DNA from: Romanomermis culicivorax
Lineage: Eukaryota; Nematoda; Enoplea; Mermithida; Mermithidae
Direction: 5' to 3'
Assembly (NCBI GenBank): GCA_963922205.1
Contig: CAWUHX010000242.1
Span: 124,001-188,000 of the forward strand
DNA length: 64,000 bases
Below the pieces are notes generated by a model that was not told the DNA's origin, searched no databases, and saw nothing but the letters and a program-made list of their open reading frames with translations. The position numbers and the translations under genes were made by a program. Positions within the stretch are counted from its first letter, which is position 1, and every line of letters begins with the position of its first letter. This document shows, one piece after another, positions 22,074 to 33,388 of this stretch.

Positions 22074-22818
22074 TTTCATATAGCCGCATACTTTTTGGAC
22101 CAAAATTCGTTATTTCGTACAAATTTTATTTCAAAAAATACAAAATACAAAAACACAAATAAAATACAAAATACAAAAAAAATATATATTATCTCGTTTT
22201 ATTGTTGCTTTAAAATTTTAAAATTTTTTCTTGTTTCCGGTGCCCAAAAGTTGCCCGGCAAAATTCGTCTTTCCGTCCATCTTATTTCGGGCGTGTACAT
22301 AGCCCTCATATTTTTCCCGTTTACTTTCAGGGCCTGAAAAAGATGAAGACGTGAAAATTTTAATTGCATTTATAAAATTTTTGTAATTAGATATTTGAAG
22401 TATTTTATAGAAAATGTTTTTTACTGAGTAGATTTGTATTGGACGGAGCGACGTGGCGAGCGGCCGACCATGGAGGAAGGGCACCTGGGGCACCTCATCA
22501 CCGAAGCTGTAGAAACCAGTACATGGGAGAAGAGGAACGGCGACGCCCCAGATCTAGGCACAGATTGACGTCAAAGTCCAGGCCGAACTACGTTCGTGAT
22601 CATTTCCGGTAGCCTGATAAGGAGTGCCCTGCCGAATGGATTGGTCAAGGTCGCCGTCACCTGAAGGACCTGGTAGGGGCTGGATCACATTTTGGAGGGG
22701 GTAGCCCCAAAAATTTGTTTTCTGAGGGGAAAACTGTTATGCAGTCGGGGCCTCAGTATGAGACTCAGGCTGCAGAAAGGTTTTCACCTCCCGTTGGTCG
22801 GTTTTGAGGGCTGAGGGA
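22074..22818 (+). other. 3' untranslated region and polypurine tract of the retrotransposon
   Basis: An A-rich stretch (22125-22190) is followed by a GC-richer part. An arginine-rich open frame lies in 22430-22610 (GEEERRRPRSRHRL), without a clear start. The purine-rich GAGGGCTGAGGGA at 22806-22818 directly abuts the 3' LTR and is the best polypurine-tract candidate, although it contains two pyrimidines. Confidence 0.5.
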
Positions 22819-23297
22819 TGTTGAGGTGGTCTCAGGTGCACGTGTTCAGCTTCCAGCGTCGGTGCGCAGGCGGTTGGACGCGGCGAAAAGTGGCCGGAAA
22901 GAAAGATATATTTGCATAGGTTTATGCTGCCACTGTTTCGTGATGTTTGTGTCTTTTTATCATTGTTAAAAAGATTATGTTGGAGGAGCGTCGCCGCCAT
23001 CGCTCCATTTATAATATTTATTGTTTATTATTATTTTGTGGCGTCGCCAGTCGTCACCCAATACAAATTGGGCCTGTAAGTTGTTTTGTTTTGTGAGCGT
23101 AGTGGAAGGAGTTTTTAAGTTTAGGATTGGAGACTTGGGTAGGATCTCCTGAGGTACGTGCCAAGGTGTTCTGCCTGAGGTTTGGTGAAAGTTCTGGCGA
23201 GTATCTGGTGAAACGTCTGGGAGAGTTTTGTGTTTGTTGTTGTTGTTAGCATGTGGTCAGAACTGTTGCATAGTGTTGACCCCACAGCAGCCTAACA
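22819..23297 (+). repeat. 3' LTR
   Basis: 479 bp, aligned end to end with the 5' LTR with two visible substitutions and no indels. It is followed by ATTG (23298-23301), the right target-site duplication. Confidence 0.95.
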
Positions 23298-26200
23298 ATT
23301 GCAGTACTCAAGATTCTGATGCAAAAATCAAGTTCAAATTGTGTATGCCATTATGTTCAACACACGAGGAATTAAGGAATGGCTGCTCATTTTTTCATGA
23401 AAATCATCAGCATTTAATTCACTTTGCGTGAGAAACTAGCTTTTTGATGTTTTTACTGAAAAATCCCAGAAAATAAATTTAATTATAATAACCCAACTAC
23501 ATAAAACATTGTTCCGTCCCAAGGACGCTCTCCTTCCGACCATATTCACTTTGAAGATTCCCATCCGATATGAAAAGGCATAGGGCGGAGCATAACACAC
23601 CCGACTCTGATCAGTTGGCTATCTTGATTTCAAAAGAAGTAATCCAGATAAGTAACCAAGATGACTGATTACTTTTTTGTAATCAGGATGCAACTTGATT
23701 TGTTGCTAAATCTTGAAACTGATGTGTGTGACATGAACTCCATATTTTTCGTCACAATCTTCAATATTGTGCTGCAAAACTTGATTTACAGTGCTCAATT
23801 TTTGATGACTCATGAAGAACTTCAAATATTTTTTAAAGTGTTGTATTCCATAGATAAAACCTATGTTTTCTTCGGCGGAAGCGGAAGCGCATTTGAATTT
23901 TGAAATTTGTTTTTTTTCCTGTGTTCTCGCATTCACCAACTTCGAGTACACGTTCAATATTTTTCATTGTTCAGGTAGAAAAATTTTGTGAAAAACCAAA
24001 TAGCAATAATTTCTTACTCTTTTGCTTATAGGTCCAATCAAAGCCACCATTATCCTTGCCCAATGCTGCCTAATTCCTTGAAAAGTGGTCGTGGATTGTC
24101 ACCATTGTACAATGAAAAAATAAAGCAGATTGAATGCTCTAAATCTATATTTACCCTTAACGTACTATACGTGGTAAAATTGACCCGAAATTCTCTTTTT
24201 CCTTATTTTCGTTATGAAAACTACATTAAAATCGTTGTATTATCCATTGAAACAATAAAAACGTGAAATTACGCGTGAAAATTCGATAAGAACGCACGAA
24301 GATTGTCCTTATCGAATTTGCATAGCTCTGTGAGCCCAAAAATGTCATCTGTGAATGCGGGAAATTACAAAATTTAAAAAAAAAATTATTCTTGAAATAA
24401 CATTATAATAGATAATTTGACGCGTTAAAAAGCATTCTGATCAGAAATGGATGCGTTCTCGGACTGCACGGGCAGAAAAATCTCGGCCGTACTGAGCAAG
24501 GGCGTCAAAAATAAAAAAGCAGGAAAACCCCAAACAAAAAAATTGGCTATGGAACGGAAAATTCCGTGTTGTGACGTTGTCTACAGTATACTGAACACAA
24601 CTCGTATCTTATTTCGAAACGCAAAACCTTGCGGCTTCAGTCAAAAGTTTTCTGATAATAACTGAAATAAAATATTATAGAGCAGGAGAGCAAATAAATA
24701 AGCAATCTTAAATTTAGGCTTACCTATCCTCAGTTTAAAGAATATCAGTCTCTCCTTGGGCAGGTCACGCCATGAATCACTAATTAAGTCTCAATCTCGA
24801 TGTATTTTTTATCAGCAATAATCCAGCTATTTTCTTTGAAATTAAAATCACCATCTGAAATGTAATCCTATGGTTTATGTGAAAAAAATATGAGGCCATC
24901 TGTAAAGTGGCACTACTTTACAGGAATTACTGATGTAAACAGGTTTATTTTCTGTTTTTATTAACTATAAATGCATTATCTGCTGCAGAAGGCGGCCATT
25001 TTGCATTACACGAAAAGCCGGTCTGTCGCTTAAGGTAGTAGCTTTGGTTGACATAACATAAGGCCGATTGGGCCCCAACTTGGTCCGGTTCAAGTCATAC
25101 CTGAACTCGGATAAAAGATTCTCACTGCTTATAAATTAACTTGTTTTTGCTTTTTTTTATTGCTGATTTCCATTGATTGCATGAGTACAATCTCATTTCT
25201 TGAGTAATTGTAAGTTTCTTCGAGTACTGAGTTTCTTGATTAAGTTAATTAGGCTAATTAATTTGCTCAACCTATTGCACGATTATCTTATAGTTTGGGA
25301 AAAGTCAATCATTTTGTATTTGTATTTAGTATTTTTGTATTTCTATACGTATTTTGTCGATCATCTGAGAATTATTACAGTAGGAACATTTCGTTGCACA
25401 ATCGATACACCTGATTTCGATATCATGGGACAATCGATACAGCAGCGCAAATGATACAAATTGGAAAAATTGATAGTGGAATTAGAGTTTGCTGGCCGAT
25501 TCGGCTTTTTGTTATCCTGACCTGCCAATCAAAGCTGCCATCTAAAGCGACAGACCGACTTTCTGTGCTAGCCCTCCCTAAAACAAAATATTCAGAATTC
25601 TTCACCACCGTGTTCATTGATGCAGAATCGAGAAACGACGCAGAAATTCAATTTTTCCCGGTTTTCATAACCTGATAAAATTTCAACGATTGCCTATGAA
25701 CGCAAAAAATGACCTTTTTCTCTGACTTTAAAAACCAAAATAGAATAGCACTTGGGGCACTTCTGTATTTAAGTGTAAAAAATACTAGAGTAGCGATCAT
25801 TACTTTTAATAACTGCTGTGCTCTGTACGAGTCTCGGATGGTTCAAATAATTTTTTCCGACAATAATCCACTTATATAGACGAGAAATTTAAGCTATAAT
25901 ACATCATTTTTGGTTTTTCTAAAGCAATTTTTCAGCCGATTGAATTTTTTTCTGGAACTATTTTTGTTTTTTTAGTTTCAATCCTCTTAAGTTTTTAAGA
26001 ATTTTTTTATTTGACTTGTTTTTGTTTCTTTTAAATTTTCTTAATTCCCTTTTTACTATACAAATGGTATTTTTTTCACTTATGCTCATGGATTTGAAGA
26101 TTGTAATTCGCTAGTTCCAAAAAATCGTTTTCGCAAAAATTTGGAATTTTTTAAAGAGTAGCAAGATTTCTTCATGCACTAAATCTCCCTCATTTGGGTT

Positions 26201-28400
26201 AAGACGTCTCTAAATGCTGAAAGTGGAACTTTTTCACATTGAGTTTTTACTGTTTTCATTTAAACCATATAGGATTAAAAATTTGTTTGCAAACTCAATT
26301 AACCATTAACAATTTTTCTGAGTATTTTTAATGATTACAGTACTGATTTTTGTCTTTTTTCAGTTTGGAAGCATTTTATGAAATAAGCAAACTATACGTC
26401 AATTAGTTGTTCATTAATTTTTCTTGTATGTTTACATGTATATTTTGCATGAGCTTTTCTTCTAGAAAGAACTGTCTTCTAACTTTTTTTATACGTACTA
26501 ACTAAAACAGCATTCCCCAAGTTTTTGTTCTCATGGACGCGCATCCATGATGTCAATGTTTTTTTACAATCTTCCAGTGCTGGTGGGAGAATAAACTATC
26601 TCCAGGAGGTGATTCTACAAATTACAATTAATTAGAAGTTGTATATTCTACAGATCTTGCATGACGTTCACCTTCTCACGCAAAAATGATCAAATTGCTA
26701 GTTCGACCCTTGTTGGACGAGGAACTGTGCGAAACGTGATTATTTTGTATTCTTTTATAATTATGAATTATTACGCTGCTGATTTTTTTCATTCAGTTAC
26801 AAGCTGGGGGAGTAGTCTAGAAACAATTATTAATGTTTATAAGCTTTTCAATTCAATTCAATCATGTAGAGTTTCTAGATTGGTAAATTTTCATAGAAAC
26901 CTTACAATTTTTTTCATTTGAATGGTTTCGGCGCCTTTTCTGGCTCATAACTTCCTTATTCCTTTGGAAAAAGAGATCTTATTGTGAAAAGTTCGTTCGA
27001 GGAGAGATTCATTGCGAATGTCTTCAGAACTTTTTCCCAGCAATGAAAATTTCATATGCTTTTTCGATTTTTTAATTCTTTATCAGAATTTTGCTATTTC
27101 ATAGCTCTATTCGACTGGCCAGGAACTCGGAGTTATGTAAATAACATTACTTTCTCACTGTGCAGCAGGCATGGCAGTTTCAGAATGAATACTGCTATTT
27201 ACTGAATCGGGACAACCATTTCAGATCATGCACTATTTCACATTTTTCTTACATGCAGGAAACAGTTAGCACATGTCAAATTCTTTTCCACATTTTCATT
27301 TTTCATTTCTCAAATGGACCTTGATTATGCTTAAATTCCTACAAAACGTACTAAAGTCTTACGTACATCAGATCTTAGGAATGTTATGGTCCAGAAACCT
27401 ACATCACTTTTCTCAAGCTGTTTGCAGTTAAATCGAGAAAAAAGTTCACCGCAGCATTTGATAGAATTTTCTAAGGCCAAAAAAGCTCCCCTTGTGTTCA
27501 CAATTGCCATATTTGTTAGATTCTGATTCGTAATCTATCAAAGTTCATGAGATTTCAAAACTATCTCAATCTCAGAAAGCATCATAGATGAATTCTTTCT
27601 TTGTAGAATCCATAACGAAATGAAAATTTCGTCGTTTACTGTTTTTTTTAAATCAAACATAGGCGATCAGTCTTCTGTTTACAATATTTTCTTCGGAATC
27701 GGAAAATTCACAGCTTTTACAGTCAGATTTTTTATTCCAAAAATTGATAAGCGTTAGTTAAGTATGCCCACAAATTTTCAATCCTGTGTGACTTATGACT
27801 TAGCTGAAAAATCATTGAAATAGTATTTTTTCTACTTTTATAATCTAGAAGCATTTCAAGAGGAAGAAATCTTAAAAACTCATAATATCAGGAAATTTTT
27901 CAATGTCAACATTTCTAAGTTTGGTGCACAAATCGTGTTCCGCGTTTCTCAGCAGATTCATGAAAATGTTAAGAAAATCAATCAAAAGTATTTTTTTGTT
28001 CCACAGCACTTATTCCACGATCAGACGCGTCAGACTTTCAAAGGAAAATTAGCATCATTAAAAAAAAAGCATTTTTCTGTGAGCTAATATAGCTTTATGA
28101 AATGGGAAAGTATGCTATACTATCCTACAGTAAAAAGCTCTTTGTTTTCGGAAGTCATGTGAATCGCCTGTCTTTTCTACACTCGAAAATCTACGCTCTT
28201 TCAATCGCTACGCGCGACGGGCGGATTTTCAAGTATACAAGCTTTTTGCCTCCCGTCGAGGATTACTGTAGTACAAGTGATTCTCCGTCGGGGAGCCGGG
28301 ATTTTTTTCGGCTTCCTATTTTTCAAAGAGAGAGGAGCACCAGCGGGGAAATTTATCCCCGCACATTTTTGTAACTGGAACTGTGCATCCATTATTCAAA
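23298..28400. other. intergenic sequence, no convincing gene
   Basis: The region is AT-rich with many short open frames. Two spots are a little less random. One is 24447-24665, which begins MDAFSDCTGRKISAVLSKG with locally GC-richer codons and could be an exon. The other is about 24033-24120, an open stretch after a CTTATAG acceptor-like site. Neither has a recognisable domain or partner exon. No SINE or LTR fragment was recognised. Confidence 0.35.
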
Positions 28401-28405
28401 AGGTG

Positions 28406-28479
28406 TATAAAAGCGGATGCTCGCCAGCCACACACACCGTTTTTGCCCGGATTGAACTGTATACGGTCGAATGGCTACA
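28406..28479 (+). promoter_or_regulatory. TATA box and possible short first coding exon
   Basis: TATAAAAG at 28406-28413 lies in a locally GC-richer patch. About 65 bp downstream is ATGGCTACA (28471-28479), followed at once by a GTAAGA donor. This could be the promoter and first exon (M-A-T) of a gene spliced to a distant exon; the next gene downstream on this strand is the LIM-homeobox gene at 33.4 kb. The link is inferred only. Confidence 0.35.
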
Positions 28480-29227
28480 GTAAGAAAGGTATACCATTAT
28501 TGCCTGGAACCAGGTGAACAGAGCATCGTTTTTCGCCCGTGTAATCGGATCGAAACGTCCTGCTAAACGATATTGTCATTTTTGTATATGTTGTATTCGG
28601 TACAGTAGGCCATAAATTTTTGATGAGTGACGAACAAAATACAGTCATTGTATACATTGTTGTGTACAGTAATTAGGCGTGAAATGTGTATAGCGTCACG
28701 TTGCAAGCGCTATTGTTTCATTTGTTGAACGTCATATTCTTCTCTGTAAGCAATCGTACAGCAGTTACAGAACCTGCTAATCTTGCGCGAATTTAGAATC
28801 CTCCTCATTTTTCTTTCTTGTTATTCTAATTTTTTCGAGAAATTTCTAAAATTGGCTTCATAGATAATTTGAGTAATCTCCGTGTATCTAGAAAAGGCGG
28901 CAGGCAGATATTAAGCTCTTTTCTAGATGCTTCAGGCTAAAAGAACTGAACATTTTAGTTTGAAAATTGCACGATTTGGTATTATTTCAAAAAAATTTCA
29001 AAATTAGCCAACTTTCTTCGGGATTCTGGAACAGGAAAAGTTCGACTATTAAAGCTTGAGATATCTAATTTTTTACTTCTTGTGAGCTTTTCGATTCATG
29101 TGGAAGCGGTCTGCTTATAGCATTACTGTAACCTGCATCCTGTATTATTCACTTCTATGATGAAATTATAACGTATAGTCCATTATTAAAGTGTTAGCCT
29201 GGACGATGCGAAAAACGAGAGAAAAAA

Positions 29228-29563
29228 TATACTCCATCCATTTTGAAATGATCGCTGCAGCGATTCCATGCAAGTAGGTTCAATAGAAAAAAGGCTAGTA
29301 AACTTATTACTGTAATCAGCTGAAAATTTCCTTCGATAACCTGGTTAAATATTCAAAATTTTACCTAAGTACCGATGCAGTTATGTACAAATCCAGTGGC
29401 TAAGCGCGACGTTTTTCAGTGATTTCGGCCTTTCCCAGTCTTTCGAAAAAAGTTGACATTTTTCTACAGTATAAAGTTTTCCCTAAATAAAAATGGCATA
29501 CCAAAGTGAACCTACTTTTCTGGTTTTCGTTGCGTCTATCATTTCAAATTAAATGGACTATAG
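29228..29563. mobile_element. MITE copy 1 with about 55-bp terminal inverted repeats
   Basis: The left end (TCCATCCATTTTGAAATGAT .. GCAGCGA .. AAGTAGGTTCA) pairs with the right end read in reverse complement (TAGTCCATTTAATTTGAAAT .. GCAACGA .. AAGTAGGTTCA). The interior is non-coding. A related copy with the same ends is at 49458-49840. Ends near TA suggest a TA target site, as for Tc1/mariner-related MITEs (inference). Confidence 0.65.
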
Positions 29564-30989
29564 TACATTTTTTCCAAGATGGCTTCAGTCAACTCAGGGA
29601 AAAAGATACGCAGGTCTCTTAACGTCTTGCTTTGCTAAACATTAACTATACCACGTTGACTTTTTCCATTTTCAACCATCGTAAAATAATAGACGGAGAA
29701 AATTCGATTAAAAAAAATTGAATTTCTTCAGATCATGAAACTTTTGAATAATTTATGAAACTTGCCCAAATGTCATGTGAAGCAAAATCGCGTCTTCCTC
29801 GATAAAAAGATAACTGTTTACAGAATAGTTACAGTACTCCTTGAAAGGAAACATTTGCTTATCAATTTCAGCCCCATGTAGATTCTTCCATCTAGTCAGT
29901 TTAGATGCTGCTTTGATTTTCGCAGCCCTGTGTTTTTCCAGCCAACTGTATCATTTCAGCCACTGAGTCGATTTAGCTTGTCCACATGAAACATTTTGAT
30001 CAAAGCTGCTTTAACAAGTGAAGTTTTTAGCCATGTTCATTGCTGTTCTGCAAAGTAGAGTCATTGTTAGACTCATCCTTGAATTTTTTGTTTAAATACG
30101 TTAAATTAAGAAAAATGTAGGTGTTTTACAAATAAAATTTAAATATTAAAAAATTCTCGCCACATCGAGACAGTGGCTGAATTGACGCGCCATATAAAAT
30201 ATGGTAGTCGAAAAATTTAGACTGGTCATTTTGCAGATTATCAATGAATCCCATTAAAACCACCGTTTTGACGAGTCGAAATCCAGAATTTTTGAATAAA
30301 ATGACTGTAAGCATGATTCTAGTGCTTGTGTATCTTTTCGCACGTCCGCCATTCGAACTTTATATAAAAAATGCAATGTTTTTAGAAAGTCTCTTCTTCT
30401 TCTAGAAAATGAATGATATCTTTGAAGGGAATGATATCTTCTGAATAAAAAAAATCTTTTTGAATGAAAGCAGGAAGCCTAAATTTACTCGCTTCGCTTT
30501 TGTTCTGCCCAATGTTGGATTTCAAATTGGCACGTTTCGCTCTCTATCCAGGAAAGGAGATATTTTCCAGAAATCATGGACTATTAAGTAAAATGTATTT
30601 CTGCTAATTTCAAATACAATTTTCTGTAAACATTAGCAAGCAAATTCTATATGTGGAAAAGAGTTTCTGGAATTTTCTACATCTACTCGTATTTACGATG
30701 AGAACAGATTTTCAAACACGTTATGAATCTCTGAATACAAGAGTGGAATTCGGGCATTCAATTCGCTTTGTGCTCGTGTATATTTGATGCACGTTCGAAT
30801 GAACATTGTCTTTTCGACTGTTAATACTTTAACCACAAAAACGCCTGTTGAATCTGCTTCACTAAGCCGCTTTCGTGTTTTTTGCTCATATTGAGAATTT
30901 TAAAACCTTTTTTCGTACTATAATCATGAAACAGTACTAACAAATGTTAGACATTATGTGACCCGCTCTGTACGCCCCATCACAACCAC

Positions 30990-31440
30990 AATTTTCGACC
31001 CTATAGCATTGCATAAAGAAGGTCGAGGGTTCGAGCCCCTTAACGAGCACAATTTTTTCTAGCAACCAGAGGGCACATCGAGGAGATGTTGTAGTCGTGC
31101 ATTTTTCTGTTCATCAGACAGTCTGCTCTGTACATATCACACGGACTACAACCAAAATTTCTTAACCATCCACGTGGCTCAGTTAGCATAGTTGGTTGTG
31201 TGTCATCCTTGAACGCAAAAGATCGAGAGTTCGAGCCTCTCACCAAGCAGTATTTTTTTGATGCACCAGTCACGTGGATTTGGTCATACAACATTGGTGA
31301 CTTTACTTGAGCGTTTTTCAGAGTGGTGCATGGTAGTGCCTCTGCTTTGCATGTAGAAGATAGAGGGTTTGAGTCCATTGAAGAACACAATTTTTCCCTT
31401 GCATCAAAAACATGGATTTGTTGATACAACACTAGTAACT
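30990..31440 (+). repeat. SINE-B cluster, second locus
   Basis: Three tRNA-like units in the plus orientation. The clearest (about 31165-31250) has CCACGTGGCTCAGTTAGCAT, then AGATCGAGAGTTCGAGCC. Another B-box-like GGGTTCGAGCCCC is at about 31027. The family matches 3600-5310. Confidence 0.6.
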
Positions 31441-31574
31441 ATTCCAGAGTGTCTTTCCACGCCTAGGGAGAGCAGAGTTGTAGCAGGCAACCCACTCAAG
31501 ACTCAAAATTTTTTTCCAATTTGTAGCTCGAGTGATTTATGGTAACATACACGATCCACGAGTAGGATAGAGGT

Positions 31575-32110
31575 TTTATCGAATCGGCATGTTCCGAACT
31601 CAGCCTTTTTGTCGAGCTCTACTCTGGTTGGTCACGCTACTCAGACATAAGCCAGTGGTGATACAGTTCCGACACCACCCAGGAAGCCCTCCAACACTGG
31701 TGACTGTACCACGGGGTTCCCCGGTGGCTCCAAGGGGGTGTTGTATCTTAACATTAACCTTACAGCTGTAGGATTGATGTTTTATCTAGTCCATGTGTTA
31801 TTTTTGTTGAGTGCTGGTCGGGATTATCACACCTCCTCGACGTTGGTCAGTAGTGGGAAAGCTCTGGCGCCACCCAGGAAGCCCTTCACACTGGTGACAT
31901 TACCAGGATCCCCTGCTGCTCCAAAAGGGCATGATGTTTTATGTTAACTTACACATTCCACCCATAGAATAAATGTTTCACCCAATGCGCAGGTTTTGAA
32001 CCCAGCTATTTTCGTTGAGCCCTGGTTGGGATTGTCACACTGACACCAGCATTGGCCAGTGGTGGGACAGCTCCGGTTGCTTCAAGAAAACCCTTCGACA
32101 CGAGGCGAGT
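31575..32110. repeat. three units of a ~190-bp repeat, locus 1
   Basis: Three head-to-tail units share GTTGAGTGCTGGTCGGGAT-like, GCCACCCAGGAAGCCCT and AACACTGGTGAC landmarks. The same unit occurs three more times at 48395-48990. Short open frames inside it are by-products of its GC content. Confidence 0.6.
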
Positions 32111-32569
32111 TGCCATCCAGCAGAAAAACAGATTTTTATCGAGAAATAGTGATTCAATTAGAATGTTATAGCTTTCGTGATCAGTTACAGTAATCAGAAT
32201 GTTCATACTCTAGCACTACCTTGAAAAGAGGTAAAACAAGTAGAGCATTGCCATGAATGTTGCATGACTCCCGCGATAAGTGTATGGAATGTGCATGTCT
32301 ATTTTCTTTGGTGAAAGTTTCATGCGTTAGATGGTACTCTAAGATTTTCACTCGGCTGCTTCTCGTCATAATTTTTTGAGCAGTTAATTACCAGCAAATT
32401 TACCATGATTCTGATGGCATTTCGCTTATGTATAGACATTGTTTACAGAACTGATAATCTGATATGCTCATTTCATATTTTACGTTGATGACGTTCATCT
32501 TTTTCTGTGATCAGCTTTCGAAAGCTCGAAGAAACATTTTTTAAAATTATTGCCGATAAATCTGTACCC

Positions 32570-32890
32570 ATTTTCCTATAGCGGGGAGAGGTAGACTTTA
32601 CAGGACTGTATGGTCACGTGAGTGCTCACCTTATATGAGAAGCGCTCTCTGGGTGCTATGGCCTCCTATTGGAGGCAACATTCCACAGGCTAGCTTCTGC
32701 CTGACAATTCATGACTTGTTCGGCTATCTACCTCATAAGTAGAATTGACCTAACTCCTCAGTCGCTAGACCTTGCCGTCAAGATGCTAGCCGGGATGAGC
32801 GAAAAATCTGAGTTACACTGGATACCAAACTTAGTCCCAGAGACTAGTAATTGTTGGCGATAATCACTAAACTAACATGGCCCTTCTCGC
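32570..32890 (-). repeat. SINE-A copy 2
   Basis: It shares CACCTTATATGAGA, CACAGGCTAGCTTCTGCCTG and GACTTGTTCGGCTA with the other SINE-A copies, and the same right-end tRNA-like head on the minus strand (GGCGATAATCACTAAACTAA region). It is shorter than copy 1, with an internal deletion near the head. Confidence 0.55.
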
Positions 32891-33388
32891 GGAACATGAT
32901 CCACATTAAAATTTTTCCATGTGACATTTCACGTGAGCAAATAAAAGCACTAGTTTCAAAGAGAGGAATGCGTAAAAAGTTGTCGGATCAAAATATCTGA
33001 ACAGCAATAATTAAATTTTTTTTATTTCGAGGAAAAATAAACATGCAAAAACTGTAACATTAACAAAATTTAGGTTGATAAGGCGACAAAAAATACAGTA
33101 ATCTAACTTTTCTTATCTATTGTATTTTCATTCTATTCAGCAATTGTTGTTTTGCTCTCTCCTCCTCTAGAAAATCTATCATGTCGGGTCAACAAGAAAA
33201 TTCTGTATTCTAAACTAACACATTGAACTTCACGATGAAGTTGCATGATTTTCTTGGGTATCGATTTTCGGTCTTACTGTATTCGCTTCAAATCAAACTT
33301 GACGAGATACAAAGTCTCACGATTTTCACATTTTACAGCTCAGTCTTACTGTATATTCGTTTTTCATTCCACAAGATTTTTTGTCGTT

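Larger units (their letters stand above)
8756..23297 (+). mobile_element. Ty3/gypsy-type LTR retrotransposon with DEDDy exonuclease ORF3
   Basis: The element is bounded by two 479-bp LTRs (8756-9234, 22819-23297) starting TGTT and ending AACA. It is flanked by the 4-bp duplication ATTG (8752-8755 and 23298-23301). By eye the LTRs differ at two positions (G/A in CTTCCGGCG; C/A in TTAGCCTG), so the insertion is recent. Order inside: candidate PBS, gag plus protease, reverse transcriptase, RNase H, integrase with DD35E, then about 5.6 kb of extra sequence containing a DEDDy exonuclease ORF and a large unassigned ORF. The RT-RNase H-integrase order is that of Metaviridae (Ty3/gypsy). At 14.5 kb it is much longer than the usual 5-7 kb. 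Pol is broken by a 433-bp interruption, a stop codon and a frameshift, so this copy cannot make an intact Pol by itself. Confidence 0.93.
28480..33388. other. 5' flank or first intron of the LIM-homeobox gene
   Basis: The stretch is largely unique AT-rich sequence with no recognised exon. It carries a MITE (29228-29563), SINE-B units (30990-31440), a three-unit 190-bp repeat (31575-32110) and SINE-A copy 2 (32570-32890), each listed separately. Confidence 0.45.

Noticed and set aside
24033-24160. Possible exon SNQSHHYPCPML after a CTTATAG acceptor-like site
   Set aside because: No partner exon or domain, no donor in a suitable place, and the receptor gene already has a phase-consistent terminal exon at 6861-6916.
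28102-28374. 90-codon plus-strand frame upstream of the TATA box
   Set aside because: It overlaps the GC-richer promoter patch, has no domain, and is contradicted by antisense frames of similar length.
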